DNA of 64,000 nt, taken from the NCBI RefSeq assembly GCF_042453785.1, contig NC_091669.1, positions 11,358,501 to 11,422,500 on the forward strand. Reading direction: 5' to 3'. Source of the DNA: Malus domestica (Eukaryota; Streptophyta; Magnoliopsida; Rosales; Rosaceae). The notes beneath the pieces were generated by a model, which did no database searches, was not told where the DNA came from, and saw nothing but the letters and a program-made list of their open reading frames with translations. Of this stretch, positions 37,370 through 49,218 are shown one piece after another; the stretch's first letter is position 1, and every line of letters starts with the position of its first letter. Made by a program: the position numbers and the translations under genes.

Positions 37370-38036
37370 TGGAGCTTTTAGATCTATGTCCAAAAACATA
37401 GATGGTTTTTAGGAGTGAGTCTAGTTATCTAATTACATGTTTTTATTTCTTTTATACTCATTTTATATTTTTTTAGATATTAAAAATCAATTAAAATCTT
37501 CTAATATTATGCATTTTTCAACTCCAAAAAATCTAAGTAATATCTTACAACAACAAAAACTAATATACTAACATAAATTATCTACAAAACATTCTACCTT
37601 AACTCAAGTAACAAATATATGAATATATATTATACATGTAAGCGAGATATGAAACCTAACTAAAAGGTAGGAAAAAACATAATATACCTACAAGCAAGAC
37701 ACATTAATTTGTGGCACGTTGATTATAAAAAAGAATATGTCATATAGATACATAAAAATAATTAACCTGTGATATAGGTTGATTATAAAAATTAAAAATA
37801 AAATCTATAAATGTGGTTTAAAGCAGGAGGAAGAACAAGAAATAACAAAAAATAAAAATAAAAATAAATAATCAAAGAGATAATTATGAAGAAATTTGAT
37901 TTTTATAATAAATCTGATCATAGAATAGATAATTATTGATAATAAAATAATTAAATTTAAGGAATTGGACTTATTTTAATAAATTGGACTATTCTTACTA
38001 TTGGCTGAAAAAATTGGACTTATATCAAGTTTTCCC
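37370..38036. repeat. Dispersed ~668-bp repeat, copy B
   Basis: Collinear copy of 3572-4240 in the same orientation, differing by scattered substitutions and small indels. It starts GGAGCTTTTAGATCTATGTC and ends near AAGTTTTCCC. Non-coding. Confidence 0.8.
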
Positions 38037-38189
38037 TTTCTTATTTCGGTTTTCTCTCTCTAGTTCGATCTGATTTTTCGATTATTTATTTTATAACGTG
38101 GTGCTAATCTATACATAACAAGTCACAATGAATTATAACTAAGTATCAAACTCAATACAAATGATACATTTCACTCGCATCTGTATGTA

Positions 38190-38738
38190 TAGTGGAGCCA
38201 ACATATAGGGTCACTTGTTCTTGACCCCAACAACTTCGAAAACCGCATGTATATTTGTTTGTGTATTATATTTGACATCTATAAACAATTAAGGCAAATT
38301 AAATTATAACCTCCTCCTCCTACTTCTTCTATTTTCTTCTAGGCTAAATTGAATTACCGGTCCCCGTGTAGATAGAGTAATCAGAAGATAGCCCCCGTGG
38401 TGAAAAAATCTGATTTAAACCCTCGTGGTAAATCCGATTTTTTTCACCACGAGGGCTAACTTCCAATTACTCTATTGTGCGATTATGTGCTTGATGAAAT
38501 ACTTTAGTTGAAAAGCATGACAGTTTTCAACATTACTCCATATCTAGTATCCATCCTAGACAAACCTCTACAAATAATAATAGTTGTCAACATATGTTGG
38601 CATAAACTTTTGACATATATTGACAGGAATTGACAAGTGCATACAAGGTGCTCGACGAAATGGTCCAATGAATTTTTTTTTACTAATATTATGACCCTAT
38701 TATTTGAAAATCCTAACTACGCCACTTTGTGTATGAAT
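38190..38738. mobile_element. hAT-like non-autonomous element
   Basis: The left end (AGTGGAGCCAACATATAGGG, then TTGACCCC) resembles the TIR of the hAT at 18701, and the right end reads CTACGCCACTT. The inner parts are TTGACCCC and ATGACCC. I could not confirm an 8-bp duplication. It contains the foldback at 38373-38474. Confidence 0.55.
38373..38474. repeat. Foldback with ~38-bp arms
   Basis: TAGAGTAATCAGAAGATAGC...GTGGTGAAAAAATC (38373-38410) pairs with GATTTTTTTTCACCACGAGG...TTACTCTA (38436-38474). The loop is ~25 bp. Matches the type of small MITE built on CCCTCGTGGT motifs. Confidence 0.8.
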
Positions 38739-39458
38739 CAGAATCTAGAACATTCTCCAACCTAATGGAGATGGGTTGGTTTGATTTGGCTGTTTTTATT
38801 GCAACATATGTTGTTGGCTTGGCTCCCAAATATTTTTAACTTCTAGATTAAGTAAGCCACTATGGACCCCACAATCTAACAAAGGATCACCGTTGAGGAA
38901 GGATCCTGAGGATATCCTAAATTCACAATATTCAATTTGATTTTCTTTAACCGGGGACACAACATTATCCAGCGTGCAATCAAACGCTAAAACTCCAGGA
39001 AGGACAGTCAAATGACCAAAACATCCTTCGGCCTTATTGCAATCTAAAAAATGCATTTTATGCTTTTGATTTTAAATCAAGCCAATTATTTTATATTCTT
39101 TCTATAAAATTTAAAAAAAATAAACATTATTTTCATGATTTATGTTGCATTTTTGAATTTTTCACTATACGAGAATTGAACATTTATGTTTTTAAATAAG
39201 GATATTTTTTTTCTTGAAATCGAGCAGGGGTGATATGGTCATTTGATATTGAACCCACGGAGATAGCCAGTAATATGACCGTTGGAGGCCTACAAAATCC
39301 AGGCGTTTCGAATCATTAAATTAAAATTAAAAGGGAAGCCGATAATCCTATTTCCCATTAACTTCTTCGAATCAGATACCAACTCAAAGACTTCACCTTC
39401 CTTTTTCCGTACCCCCACTCCATCTCTCTCTTTCTCTTTCTCTTTCTCTCCCCTCATC
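38739..39458 (+). other. Upstream region of the lipase gene
   Basis: Non-coding; includes the promoter and a CT-rich leader (39421-39455, TCTCTCTTTCTCTTTCTC type) just before the ATG. Confidence 0.5.
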
Positions 39459-41757
39459 ATGCAAAGAAACCCAGAACAAAGAGAGGAAGAAGAAGCAGCA
39501 GAAAGAGGCGGTGCTGTTTCTGGTGGCGGTGCATTAATGACTGAGCACGGCGGCGGAGAGGAGATATCTAAGGAAGTTGTGGCAGCAGAGGCTGCTCATC
39601 CATACGCTTTCCATGTATCCGGACCTCGCAATTTGACCTCTCCGAATTGGAGAGACCTTCTAAACTCGAGTTGGTAAGTACTCATTTCAGATTTTCATAA
39701 ATTCTGGAACTTTACAGATTTGAAATATGTTGGATTGTTGCTAAATTGTTTTAGCAGAATGGGTTTCAGTTTTGGATTTTTTTACAAAATTTGGAAATTT
39801 AGAAACTTGCCCATGAAATTTTGGAGATGAATGATTAATTTTGAATTTTATTTATTTTTGTGGAACATAAAAGGAAACTCCCTTTGGAACAGAGAAGATA
39901 ACAGAGTTTTTGCCTGTCTATGTTTTGTGCTTTTGTTAATTGGTTGATTAATTAGGGAAATGCATTGTTGGATCTCAAATCAGATAATTTCAACCAGGAT
40001 TGGCGATAAATTTGGTACATAATTGTAGATTTGACCCATCACCACCTGATTCACCCAATGTGCATTTGTGATTGTATCAAATTTTGCTTCATTTTAGTGG
40101 GACTTTCTTATATTTTGGGATCCTATATTTATGGGGTTTTGGGAGTTTTATCTCATTTGATTCTACTAATCCATGTTTACATTGATAAATTATGGACTTT
40201 CCGGTTCGATTGTGTTTGTTGGTTGCTTTGGCAACATATATCAAGAGCATAAATTACATGATTACAAATAAAGATAGAATGTTTCTGACATTGTTGATTC
40301 CGTGATCTGAATTTAAAATCGCTTAATCAAATGCTATCTTTGGTTCAAATGTAGGCGCAATTGGTTCGGGGTTGTACTTATACTAAACCTTTGAGATTAG
40401 ATCATGTTGAATATATTTCTATTTTAGCTAGTATATATGTTGCCTCACTAGAGGTCGCACTTGGTGCGATGGCAAGTGCCTTCGCCCATGAGCGGTAGGT
40501 CTCGGGTTCGATACTTGGGAGCAGCCTCTCCATAAATGGGGGTAAGGCTAGCCGACATTCACCTCTCCCAGACCCTGCGTAAAGCGGGAGCCTTGTGCAC
40601 TGGGTACGACCTTTTTATATGTTGCCTCACTCATATGGCTATGCAGTAATTAATTCTTATGAAGCTGTAGTTTAGGGGACGGAGAAACATGTAGGGTTTC
40701 AATTTTGTTAAATGACTCGTATTTCTGTTCATACAGGAAGGACGGGAATTATAAACGAACTGTAATCGCGTGCTTCATACAATCAATATATTTGCTTGAA
40801 CTCGACAGACAAGAGAATAGAGATGAAGCACATGCTCTAGCTCCTAAATGGTGGATACCCTTTAAGTATAAATTGTCGCAAACCTTAATCGATGAAAGAG
40901 ATGGATCCATATTTGGGGCAATACTGGAATGGGATCGATCTGCAGCACTTGCTGACTTTGTACTTATCAGACCAAGCGGAGCGCCAAAGGTGGTTCTAGC
41001 ACTTCGAGGAACATTACTCAAAGGTCCAACTATGAGAAGGGATATTGAAGACGACCTTCGTTTTCTTGCTTGGGAGAGCTTGAAGGGTTCTGTGAGGTTC
41101 AAAACAGCTATGGAAGCTTTGAAATCAGTTGCTGAACGGTATGGAAGCAGTAATGTGTGTATTGCAGGACACTCATTGGGGGCCGGATTTGCTCTCCAAG
41201 TAGGAAAAGCATTAGCCAAAGAAGGGATGTATGTGGAGACTCATCTGTTCAACCCGCCTTCCGTATCGCTAGCAATGAGCTTCAGAAATATTGGAGAGAA
41301 AGCAGGGTTTGCTTGGAAGAGGTTTAAGTCAATGCTCCCTTTGGGCAGTGCAACTAAGGCCAGCAGTGAAGAGGGGGATAATGCTCCTGGTTCTGCATTG
41401 AAGAATTGGATACCAAATTTTTCGGGTTTGAAGAATCCTGGTGTAGGCTTGGGAAAATGGGTTCCTCATTTATACGTAAATAATAGTGACTATATCTGCT
41501 GCTCTTACACCGAACATGATGGAATAGAAGGAGCCAATGCCGACAAAGAGAATGTGCGTCCAACCAACGGGCAAGTAGCAGCGAAGCTGTTTGTGATGTC
41601 CAAAGGAAACCAGAAGTTTCTGGAGGCTCACGGGTTAGAGCAATGGTGGTCGGATGACTTGGAACTTCAACTGGCTATGCATAACAGTAAGCTTATTAGC
41701 AGACAACTGAAATCCTTGTATTCCCTTCCAGCTCCACAACAAACACAAGCTAGATGA
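39459..41757 (+). CDS. Alpha/beta-hydrolase lipase, At4g10955-type
   Basis: Predicted esterase/lipase of the class-3-like alpha/beta-hydrolase family whose Arabidopsis member is listed as GDSL esterase/lipase At4g10955. Two exons, 39459-39673 and 40737-41757, give 411 aa. The N-terminal ~50 residues are low-complexity and acidic (EQREEEEAAERGG); the conserved domain begins FHVSGPRNLTSPNWRDLL. The nucleophile elbow is GHSLG (216-220; Ser218) after SSNVCIA. Other conserved strings are WWIPFKYKLSQTLIDERDGS, VLALRGTLLKGP, THLFNPPSVSLAMS and YICCSYTEHDG (possible catalytic His). Despite the database name, the motif is GxSxG rather than the GDSL block. No signal peptide, so probably cytosolic. The single intron carries a SINE (40450-40615). 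ATG 39459 is preferred over upstream in-frame codons because it follows the CT-rich leader and no better start exists. Confidence 0.93.
40450..40615 (+). mobile_element. Au-like SINE in the lipase intron
   Basis: A tRNA-derived SINE: A-box-like TGGTGCGATGGCAAGTGC, B box GGTTCGATACT, a body with GCAGCCTCTCCATAAATGGG and GTAAAGCGGGAGCC, ending in a short T run. A perfect 16-bp target duplication TATATGTTGCCTCACT lies at 40434-40449 and 40616-40631. The body matches the layout of the plant Au SINE family. Confidence 0.9.
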
Positions 41758-42283
41758 CAAAGGCTTCTTGTTTTCTTCGTTTGTTAAATAACTCGTTTTC
41801 GATCTGTGTCTATCATACTGTCATGTTTTTATTATGCTTTGTATACATTGTTTAACATCAGTTCATATTAATGGCTTTTGCCTTTGCTCGTGTTGGTAAG
41901 CTACACTGTTTTCTAATTGTAATTTCGATTTTTTCAACTGCTCTAAATTGGCCCAACATATATGATCTAATCAGTTTGATAAATTCTGAGCACAATTGTG
42001 TTATTTCGGAATTTTCAAAGTGCTTGCTTCACCAGATTTATTATGTTCTTCAGGAGTAAGCTTCAGCAATGTTTTCCATACAAGGTATTTTGAAAAGTGC
42101 TTTCTGCACTGAACTTCTTTGGTCCTTGATTAGAGTGATCTTTAGAATTGTTATATCATCAGTTTCTTCAGCATCACGGTGAAGATGAGCAAGGGCAGAA
42201 GCACCCTTAGCTAGAGTGGTTTCCTGCCCAATGCAAGTTTTTGGACATGGATTTTTGGTGCTAAAGCCAACAACTGCATCAGA
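41758..42283 (+). other. 3' flank of the lipase gene
   Basis: 3' UTR and intergenic DNA; the small ORF at 41871-42059 has no features. Confidence 0.5.
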
Positions 42284-42293
42284 CGGAAAAGAA

Positions 42294-42555
42294 GGGGTGT
42301 GCTCTCCACAATCCCCTTTTTACTTCTCCCGCTTAATTTCTATCCTTTGATTTTTTTTCAATTCATCTGATCCGAAGGCCATAAACGGTAGGTCTCGGGT
42401 TCGAGACTTGGCAGCAGCCTCTCCATAAATGGGGGTAAGGCTAGCCGACATTCACCTCTCCCAGACCATGCGTAAAGCGGAAGCCTTGTGCACTGGGTCT
42501 GATCCGAAGGCCGAAAATTAAAAGGGTGTGAAAGAAGTAAAAAGGGGTGCGTGGG
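42294..42555. mobile_element. MITE carrying a nested SINE
   Basis: The left end GGGGTGTGCTCTCCACAATCC and following body (TTTTTACTTCTCCCGCTTAATTTC...CCTTTGA) match the Mutator-like MITE at 20749. It is flanked by CGGAAAAGAA at 42284-42293 and 42556-42565. A SINE is inserted at 42381-42497. Confidence 0.7.
42381..42497 (+). mobile_element. 5'-truncated Au-like SINE
   Basis: 117 bp matching the second part of the SINE at 40450, starting just before the B box (GGTCTCGGGTTCGAGACTTG) and ending at CACTGGG. A perfect 15-bp target duplication TCTGATCCGAAGGCC lies at 42366-42380 and 42498-42512. The A-box half is missing. Confidence 0.88.
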
Positions 42556-42565
42556 CGGAAAAGAA

Positions 42566-43472
42566 ATATTATAGCTCTCGGTTGAGTAACCATGTCCGAG
42601 ACATTAGCTCGAATCATAAAATTTCATTGCAGAAGTACACTATAAAATCAGTTAAAAGCTTCCCTCTGATCTTACATGCTTCCATGCATAACACACATGA
42701 TTCTACTGATTTGTGTATCACCAGCGTCAAATAAGCTTTGAATTAAATTGGATTGTGTTTGGTGGCCGATGACGGCGACAGTAACAGGGACGGAGGGAGA
42801 GAGAGGGAGAGGATGAGAAGCCAGTGAGGAATGGCCCGATGGCTGCGAAGCGGTGGTGTCGGCGCTGGCCATCACCGGCAGGTGATACCTCTTAGTCGAT
42901 GGAAATCTCTCGATCGGCGATCGGTGGTTTTCTCTCTTTCTTCGACTGGTGGACTGAACGCGACTATCTCGACTCGCGAAGAAGAGATCGGGACTATGAA
43001 AAAGAAAAAAAATTAAAAACTCATTTTTTGTGTTTCCAGGACTTAGATGAAGTATTAACGCGCCCTAAGCTTTGCGTTATTTTTTATTTGTGAAGACGGA
43101 AGTTGTTAGTGAGCGCGCAATGTCTTTTATAACTGTGTGTACTGTTTACATGTGTCTTTTTTCATGAAAGTAGAAAATAAAAATCTGTGAGATGGGATTC
43201 AAAAACTCACTTCTTAGGATAATATGATAAAGCTTATTGTTCATTTGGAGGGAAGTTCTAACACAGTATAAGCATATGCATTGAACAAAATTATACATTT
43301 TTAATTATTTATCTATAGGAGTTGATGCTCCAGGATGGTCTGGAGCCTCCTGCTTTCATCCGACTACAAGGAATGCGTTTTTCATATCTCAAGGAGTTTG
43401 CTAAATATTCTTTTGTTCAAGGAGTTCGCTATTAGTATATTCTTCTTTTGGTACTAAAATTTATTTTCCCTA
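42566..43472. other. Intergenic DNA left of the gypsy element
   Basis: Includes a GC-richer block (42760-43000) with unsupported ORFs on both strands. No gene assigned. Confidence 0.45.
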
Positions 43473-43477
43473 ACAGG

Positions 43478-44676
43478 TGTTCGGGCAAGAGATTTGGCTA
43501 ATGGGCGTTCCTGGCTCGAGCACACAGCTCCCTAAGGAGTTGGCACTTTGGTTGATTTTTGGGCTCTTGCTTGTCGCAATGTTGTAAGAGGAGAACAAAG
43601 TTAGTTTTGAAATGTGCCTTTATGGGGCCTTAGGTATAGGCCTTGAGGCTCGCAATCAAAACCAACTAAGTGCTTAGGCATGCCACTGCCATCTCTGTAT
43701 GGCAGATGTAGAACAAGTGTATTTTAAGCTGATTACTTGCACCCCAAGTTATTTCTGACTTCTTGTTTATCAAAGGATTGTTGTAAATAGGTTAAGTAGA
43801 CATTAAGTTTTTTCCTATGCCTTGAGATCAAGGACTTTTAGTTATCTTGTATGTTTAGAGGGTGAAGGTCCAGATCTGATCAAGTCATCAGTTTAACTCA
43901 TTTCAATCTTCTTATGACGATAAAACGATTAAGTGAACCAAATTTGAGAACTGATGGGGCTTTAGGTCATCAAAAGACTGAAAACAACTTGAATATAAAC
44001 TGGGGAATGCATTGTAACACCAGATCTATTAATTGAAAGACAAAACAAAGAGGGTCGGACAAGATTTCACCTTGTCGAGCAATGTTAAATGCCTTGCAGT
44101 CTCTTCTATTTGCAGTTACAAAAGAATTGAGTACTAAAAGGGATGACTGGAAAAGAGTTTATACACGAAAGATCAATACTACAACATTTAGGAAAAGGTA
44201 GCAAAGTTTTTACATAGATAGAAGATGTCTTTCTAAGGAAATCTAAGGCTAAAAGGGTGTAGAGTTTGGACAAAGCATGGCTTTTTGGGTACCTGCTTGG
44301 CTGTAAGACAAGTTGTATGTTTGTTTGTTTGATTGGTTGAGTGTCTTTGTCTCTGGGTCCTTTTCCTCCTTTTAAATATGAATTAACCCGACTTGTGATG
44401 TTTCTATTCTTGCTCGAAAGCAATTGAAGGGTAAGGAACCATCATTATTTTACATGTTATGCCATTCATAAAGTGCTTTTGGGCCGAGAGTTGGTGGATT
44501 TCCATTGGTTGTCACTTCCTTTGTAAGCACCTAATCTTTGCATTTAATGAAGAGCCATCATGTTCTCTCAAAGTGGACATCTGGACTTGGTGCTGGGTTT
44601 CGAGTAGAAACTCCTCTTATTGAACTTTTTTGGGTTTTCTCTCCTCTAATATCTAAGTTAAATATTAACCCAAACA
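43478..44676 (-). repeat. Gypsy 3' LTR
   Basis: 1199 bp. Contains ~95 bp (around 43648-43742) absent from the other LTR. Many substitutions separate the two LTRs, so the insertion is old. Confidence 0.9.
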
Positions 44677-44690
44677 GTGTCCCCTTCAAT
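44677..44690 (-). promoter_or_regulatory. Gypsy polypurine tract
   Basis: The minus strand reads ATTGAAGGGGACAC directly before the 3' LTR. Confidence 0.75.
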
Positions 44691-45936
44691 CGTTGTTAAG
44701 GCTGCAAACCGAGGCGCTAATAATGATTGAATAGCCATCTTTTATTAACCATCGTGGCACGCCTTCTCTTTGGAACTTGCACTGTTCCAAAACAATCGTT
44801 TTAACTGATCTAAAACCTTTGCACTTACCCATGAATTCCAACCATCACTCGTTCCTTCACTATAAAACCCCATTCTCCGGCTAAACATTTTAACCAATTT
44901 AAGTCATTTTAACTCTCAGAGTTCCCAAAAATCCCTTAGAGCCTTTAGTCGCTATTCCGATCCTTTTCTAAATGTTCAAAAGTACTTACAGCTGCATGAA
45001 TCAAGTTTTGCTCCTTGACTAGTGAAGAGATTTCCACCATGCATCGTCTTCTTAATAGCCTTCATTGCCCCCGAGCAGTTCTTTATACTGGGCTTTTCTC
45101 AAAAGAAAGAAGAATGTATCCCTTACGACCTATATGGACTTCTTAGATATCAATTGCTATTGGAGATAGCATGCCTAAGGAGGAATCAACTCTCACGATA
45201 TTTTCAGAAATGCGCTTTGCTCTTCGCTTCCATTTTAGGACTTCTATGGTATTGAGGAGTAACCAAGTCGCCTTAATCACGCCCAAAGATTCCACTCGTA
45301 CCGATATTCACAAGCCCAGACTTCCCCATAGCTCCTGCTTTCCTGATCACTTCATCATCATAGGTGTAAGCTTCAGGATTAACTACCGCGACTCCATCAG
45401 CCAAACAAATTGGTTGAGTTTCGGGATGAAGGCATAAAAGATTCAAAGGGGTCAAAATAGCAAATGGAAGTTGTATATGCCGAAAAATATTTAGTCAATA
45501 GTTATAATGTTTAGGAAGAGTCAGGCAAAATGTAGGCCCCCCCCATTCTAGGATAACTACCCGAGTTAGGGATGTAAAGCCTTCAAGTTAAATCTGATGT
45601 AACTTTCAACATTTGCGTAAATGAATAAGATTTCTTTAATTTATTTTGTTCTTGCAATTCTTTGAGATCCATATGCAAAAGCTGACTTTATACCTCATGT
45701 GACACTTACACTTCTTCAATGTAGTTATCCCTCACATCCCACAAGGTTGGGTGATATTTTTTCAAGAATTTGACATTGATTGGATGCTTCTGTAAGCCTT
45801 CCTCCAAATCTGCTAAGTAATATCCACCCTTACCCAATACTTGGTTAACAATGAAATGACATTCCCAAGTTGGGCTCCATTTCCCAAAGCCTCTGATCTA
45901 AGCTCCCAAAGGAAGAATTACCTTCCATACTAACTC
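44691..45936 (-). other. Gypsy 3' untranslated region
   Basis: Between integrase and LTR; no conserved coding found. A TATAAAA box facing the opposite strand sits at 44861-44867. Confidence 0.6.
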
Positions 45937-46817
45937 TCATTCTTTGAAGTTTTTCAACTTGACCCTTTTGTTGTAGGCTCGGGCAACAGCTTTCTTTCCT
46001 TCTTGAATTTTATTTAGAGCTTCGATTTGGGCTATATCAAGGTCTTCAATTCCTTGACATATACCCTGAATATACTCTTCACTGTGTAGCTCGAATTGAT
46101 TTTGAATTTTGACCGAACTTACATTAATTTCCATAGGAATCACAATATCTTGCCCGAAAGTCAGAGCATAAGGAGTAGTTCCAGTTGCTGCCCTTTTGGA
46201 AGTTCTATACGCTCATAATGTATCTCCTAATTTCTCATACCATTTCTCTGGATTTCCGGCATCCATTCTTTTAATGATGCCTACCAAGATCTTATTGCTG
46301 GCTTCAGCTTGACCGTTTGATTGGGGGTAGTAAGGACTAAACTGGATCATCTTTATCTTGAACTTACTGGCAAATTCTTCTACTTCTTTTGAAATAAAAG
46401 ATGGCCCGTAGTCTGTGACAATTGTTTCGGGCACCCCAAATCTATGTAAGATATTGGTTTCAATGAATTTCTTGACTGTAGTTAAAGTGATAGTTTTTAC
46501 TCTGAAACTTCTACCCATTTGTTGAGGTAATCTGTTGCCACGATTATGAACGTGTGCCCTTTGCTAGAAGCTGGGTGAATCTGCCCAATAAAGTCCACTG
46601 CCCATCCTCTGAAAGGCCAAGGCTTCACCACGGGATATAAGAGCACTGAGGGCACATGTTGGAGTGGTCCATGTCTCTGGCATTCTTCACATCCTCGGGT
46701 ATAAGCTTTACAATATTTCTTCATCTTGGGCCAGAAATAACCGTATCTTCTAAATAGCCATCTCATCTTTGTTCCTGCCTGATATGCTCCACATATCCCC
46801 TCATACACTTCAACCAT
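45937..46817 (-). pseudogene. Gypsy integrase (broken)
   Basis: The zinc-binding N-terminal region keeps CEECQ and surrounding residues, but both expected His positions read Tyr (VYEGICGAYQAG). The catalytic core retains the acidic residues in VDFIG, VTDYG and NGQAEASNK. Two frames (46817-46497 and 46518-46213) overlap, and stops separate the C-terminal part (46143-45937). Non-functional. Confidence 0.9.
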
Positions 46818-47001
46818 TACCCTCGTTGATTCTTCTTAGCCCAAGCATTTTAACATTAATCCATCTGGAGTCTTCCTTAGTAGATTTTCTTCCTACAAAA
46901 CGTACTTAGTTGCTTGCTGACTATTCTTCTTACTTGTGGAGAAGGATGAATCTTTTAAATATCGAAGAATAGGTGTTCTCCAATCTTCAGTCTCCACCTC
47001 T

Positions 47002-47219
47002 TCAATCATTACATCTAGGCTGAATCCCCTTTCCAAGATGGAAAGGAGATTTTTTTCTCTGGACCTCTATGTCCCCTTCAAACTTCCTCTCTTGGATCCG
47101 TACTTCAGAAGTCAATTGTGCCATCTCGTTGGCAATCGCGTTTGCTTCTCTAAGGATGTAGCTAGCTGATATTTTAGTGCCCCAATAGCTTAACAATTGG
47201 GTGGCCGCTAAGTAATAAC
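47002..47219 (-). pseudogene. Archaeal-type RNase H, distal part
   Basis: The minus strand continues the domain interrupted by the nested element: YYLAATQLLSYWG, then REANAIANEMAQL with the terminal Asp/Glu-type region, followed by stop-containing sequence. Confidence 0.85.
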
Positions 47220-47224
47220 CAGCC

Positions 47225-49203
47225 TGATGTGAGAATTACTTGACACACAAATTAAACCCTCTTTTTGACAATTGTAGTATAGATGTAAGTAGGGTATCGT
47301 TCTAGACCGGGGATTAGGAGGGATTGCTAATCTATTCTAAATTAATTTAAAAATATTAAACAAGACTCAAGGACACAAAACTAGGCTAAAAACTCTAATA
47401 ACTCGAAACACACTTAGAATGACTCAAAATAATGAAAACAATCAAATTAGACACTAGGAACTGAAATGGACGGAAATTGAATTAAAAGACTAACAACAAT
47501 GAAAACTAACTAAATAATATAATTTAATAATGGGGGGTGTTTGGTTTTGACGAGAAGTAAATTAAACTTAAATAAATTACAGAATTGACAAAAGCATGAA
47601 ATTAAGGTGAAAGGATAGGTGACAGACTAGCTAGAGGGTTCTTCTCCACACATGACACATATGCAACCTAAATTGATTTTCAGTTGTTCTTTCAATAAAT
47701 TGTAAATCTCAACGCCCCAAATTAACCGTGAATTGCACTAATTAACCCTCAGTTTTTCCACAAGTTATTGGGTTGGATGATTGCATACGACAACCCAAAA
47801 CATTCCCTACAAGTTCCCTACATGAATTGCATAATAGAGATACAAGCAAGAATCATTAAGTTCTATGAAAAACATAAGCATTGACGAGGCACTCGTTACT
47901 ATGATTTGCATGAAACTTATGCCAAGAATTTACTTAACGTGATTGTGACTAGCAACCTTCACTACTTGTGAATATAAGTTCATAACGATTAGGTGAAATT
48001 CACTTATATTCTAGCATCAAATTCATGCATGTAAATTAAGTATGCATCCTTAATCGACATACAAAAATAAGTTATCAATCAAGCAGTTAAGCAAATTAAA
48101 TCACAACTCAGAAATCACAACTGAAGGTAATCAATTCATATTACAAATATATTCATGGCTTTGAATTAACCTCTAGCCAAAATAAAATTAGTTACACATT
48201 ATTAAAACAAAATCAACAGTAAAATATAAATATGGAGAGGATTAACCGAGAGCGAGAGTGTTTCTGCTTCCTGTGCACTGGCGTCCTCTCCCGCCTGTTT
48301 TCACGTCAGTCCACGCTGCACAGCAGCTCTTTGCTGCCAAATGGACTCCTGTCTGACCCCCGTGCGCCAGCTGCCAGATGGAAGCTTCCCGTGCTCACCT
48401 TTCGGTGCAAACCTCTCTCCCCGCTGCTTCTTTCACGCTGCCAAAGGCAGCATCTCATTCGGTTTCTTCTGTTCTCTGCGCCCTCTGTCTCCACGTGTTC
48501 TCACTGTGCTCCCGAGGCTCCCCCCTCTTTCACGTGCTGCCCCGTGGCTTCCTGCGCCTCACTTCTTCTTCCCCAGCTGCCAAATGGCAGCGCCTATCCC
48601 CCACGTTTCTCACTGTTTTTCTGCGTCTCTCCCTCTCCTCACTGCCAAAGGGCAGTGTTCCCCCTCTTCTGACCCCCCAACTTCCTCTTTTATTCTTTGC
48701 TGCTCACTTTAAATCCCCGCACGTTCTCACTTCACCTACCCTATTCCATTTCCTGTATGCGCACTCCCCCAATTCTCACGTTCTATTATTTTATTTCCTC
48801 TTCACCAACTCACTCCACTTCATCCCTCCTCACGTTTCTGTCTCTTCCACCTTCTTATTCTTTTTTTTGTTTCTTATTTGTTTCACCAACCCACTTATAA
48901 ATATAAAAATATATATTTTATATATATATTATATTTATATATATATATCTATATATTATATATGTATATATATTATATATATATATATATATATTTTATG
49001 CTCTCCATTATTTTTCTCGTGGTCCACCCGTGTTCCACAATTTTCTGTTTATTATTTAAAACTCATTTGTGCTATTTTTATTTTCTTTGCATAACAAATC
49101 CTATAAACACAAAAATAACGTAAATAGCTCAAAAATATGAGGAACTAACTAAGAAAAGACGAGTGAATTTGAAGTAAAAATATATATAAATATGATCCGA
49201 TCA
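47225..49203 (-). repeat. Nested element 3' LTR (complete, 1979 bp)
   Basis: Shares 48184-49203 with the right LTR. It contains an (AT)n tract at 48900-48996 and repeated GCTGCCAAANGGCAGC hairpins. Plus-strand ORFs inside (146 to 238 codons) are proline/serine/leucine-rich and unsupported. Confidence 0.88.
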
Positions 49204-49218
49204 AATACCCCCACACTT
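49204..49218 (-). promoter_or_regulatory. Nested element polypurine tract
   Basis: The minus strand reads AAGTGTGGGGGTATT directly next to the LTR start TGATCGGATC, the usual arrangement in Athila/Tat-type elements. Confidence 0.8.

Noticed and set aside
39282..39458. Lipase start further upstream in the open frame
   Set aside because: The extension is pyrimidine-tract leader (SFSFSFSPL) and its first codon is not ATG; ATG 39459 is the first supported start.
44106..44423. 105-codon minus ORF, with a relative at 59661-59849
   Set aside because: Within the two gypsy LTRs; opened by chance in the repeat.
48232..49123. ORFs of 146, 123, 238 and 81 codons, duplicated at 53482-54371
   Set aside because: Located inside LTRs, low-complexity S/P/L or I/Y-rich (the AT tract), overlapping in several frames; no protein features.
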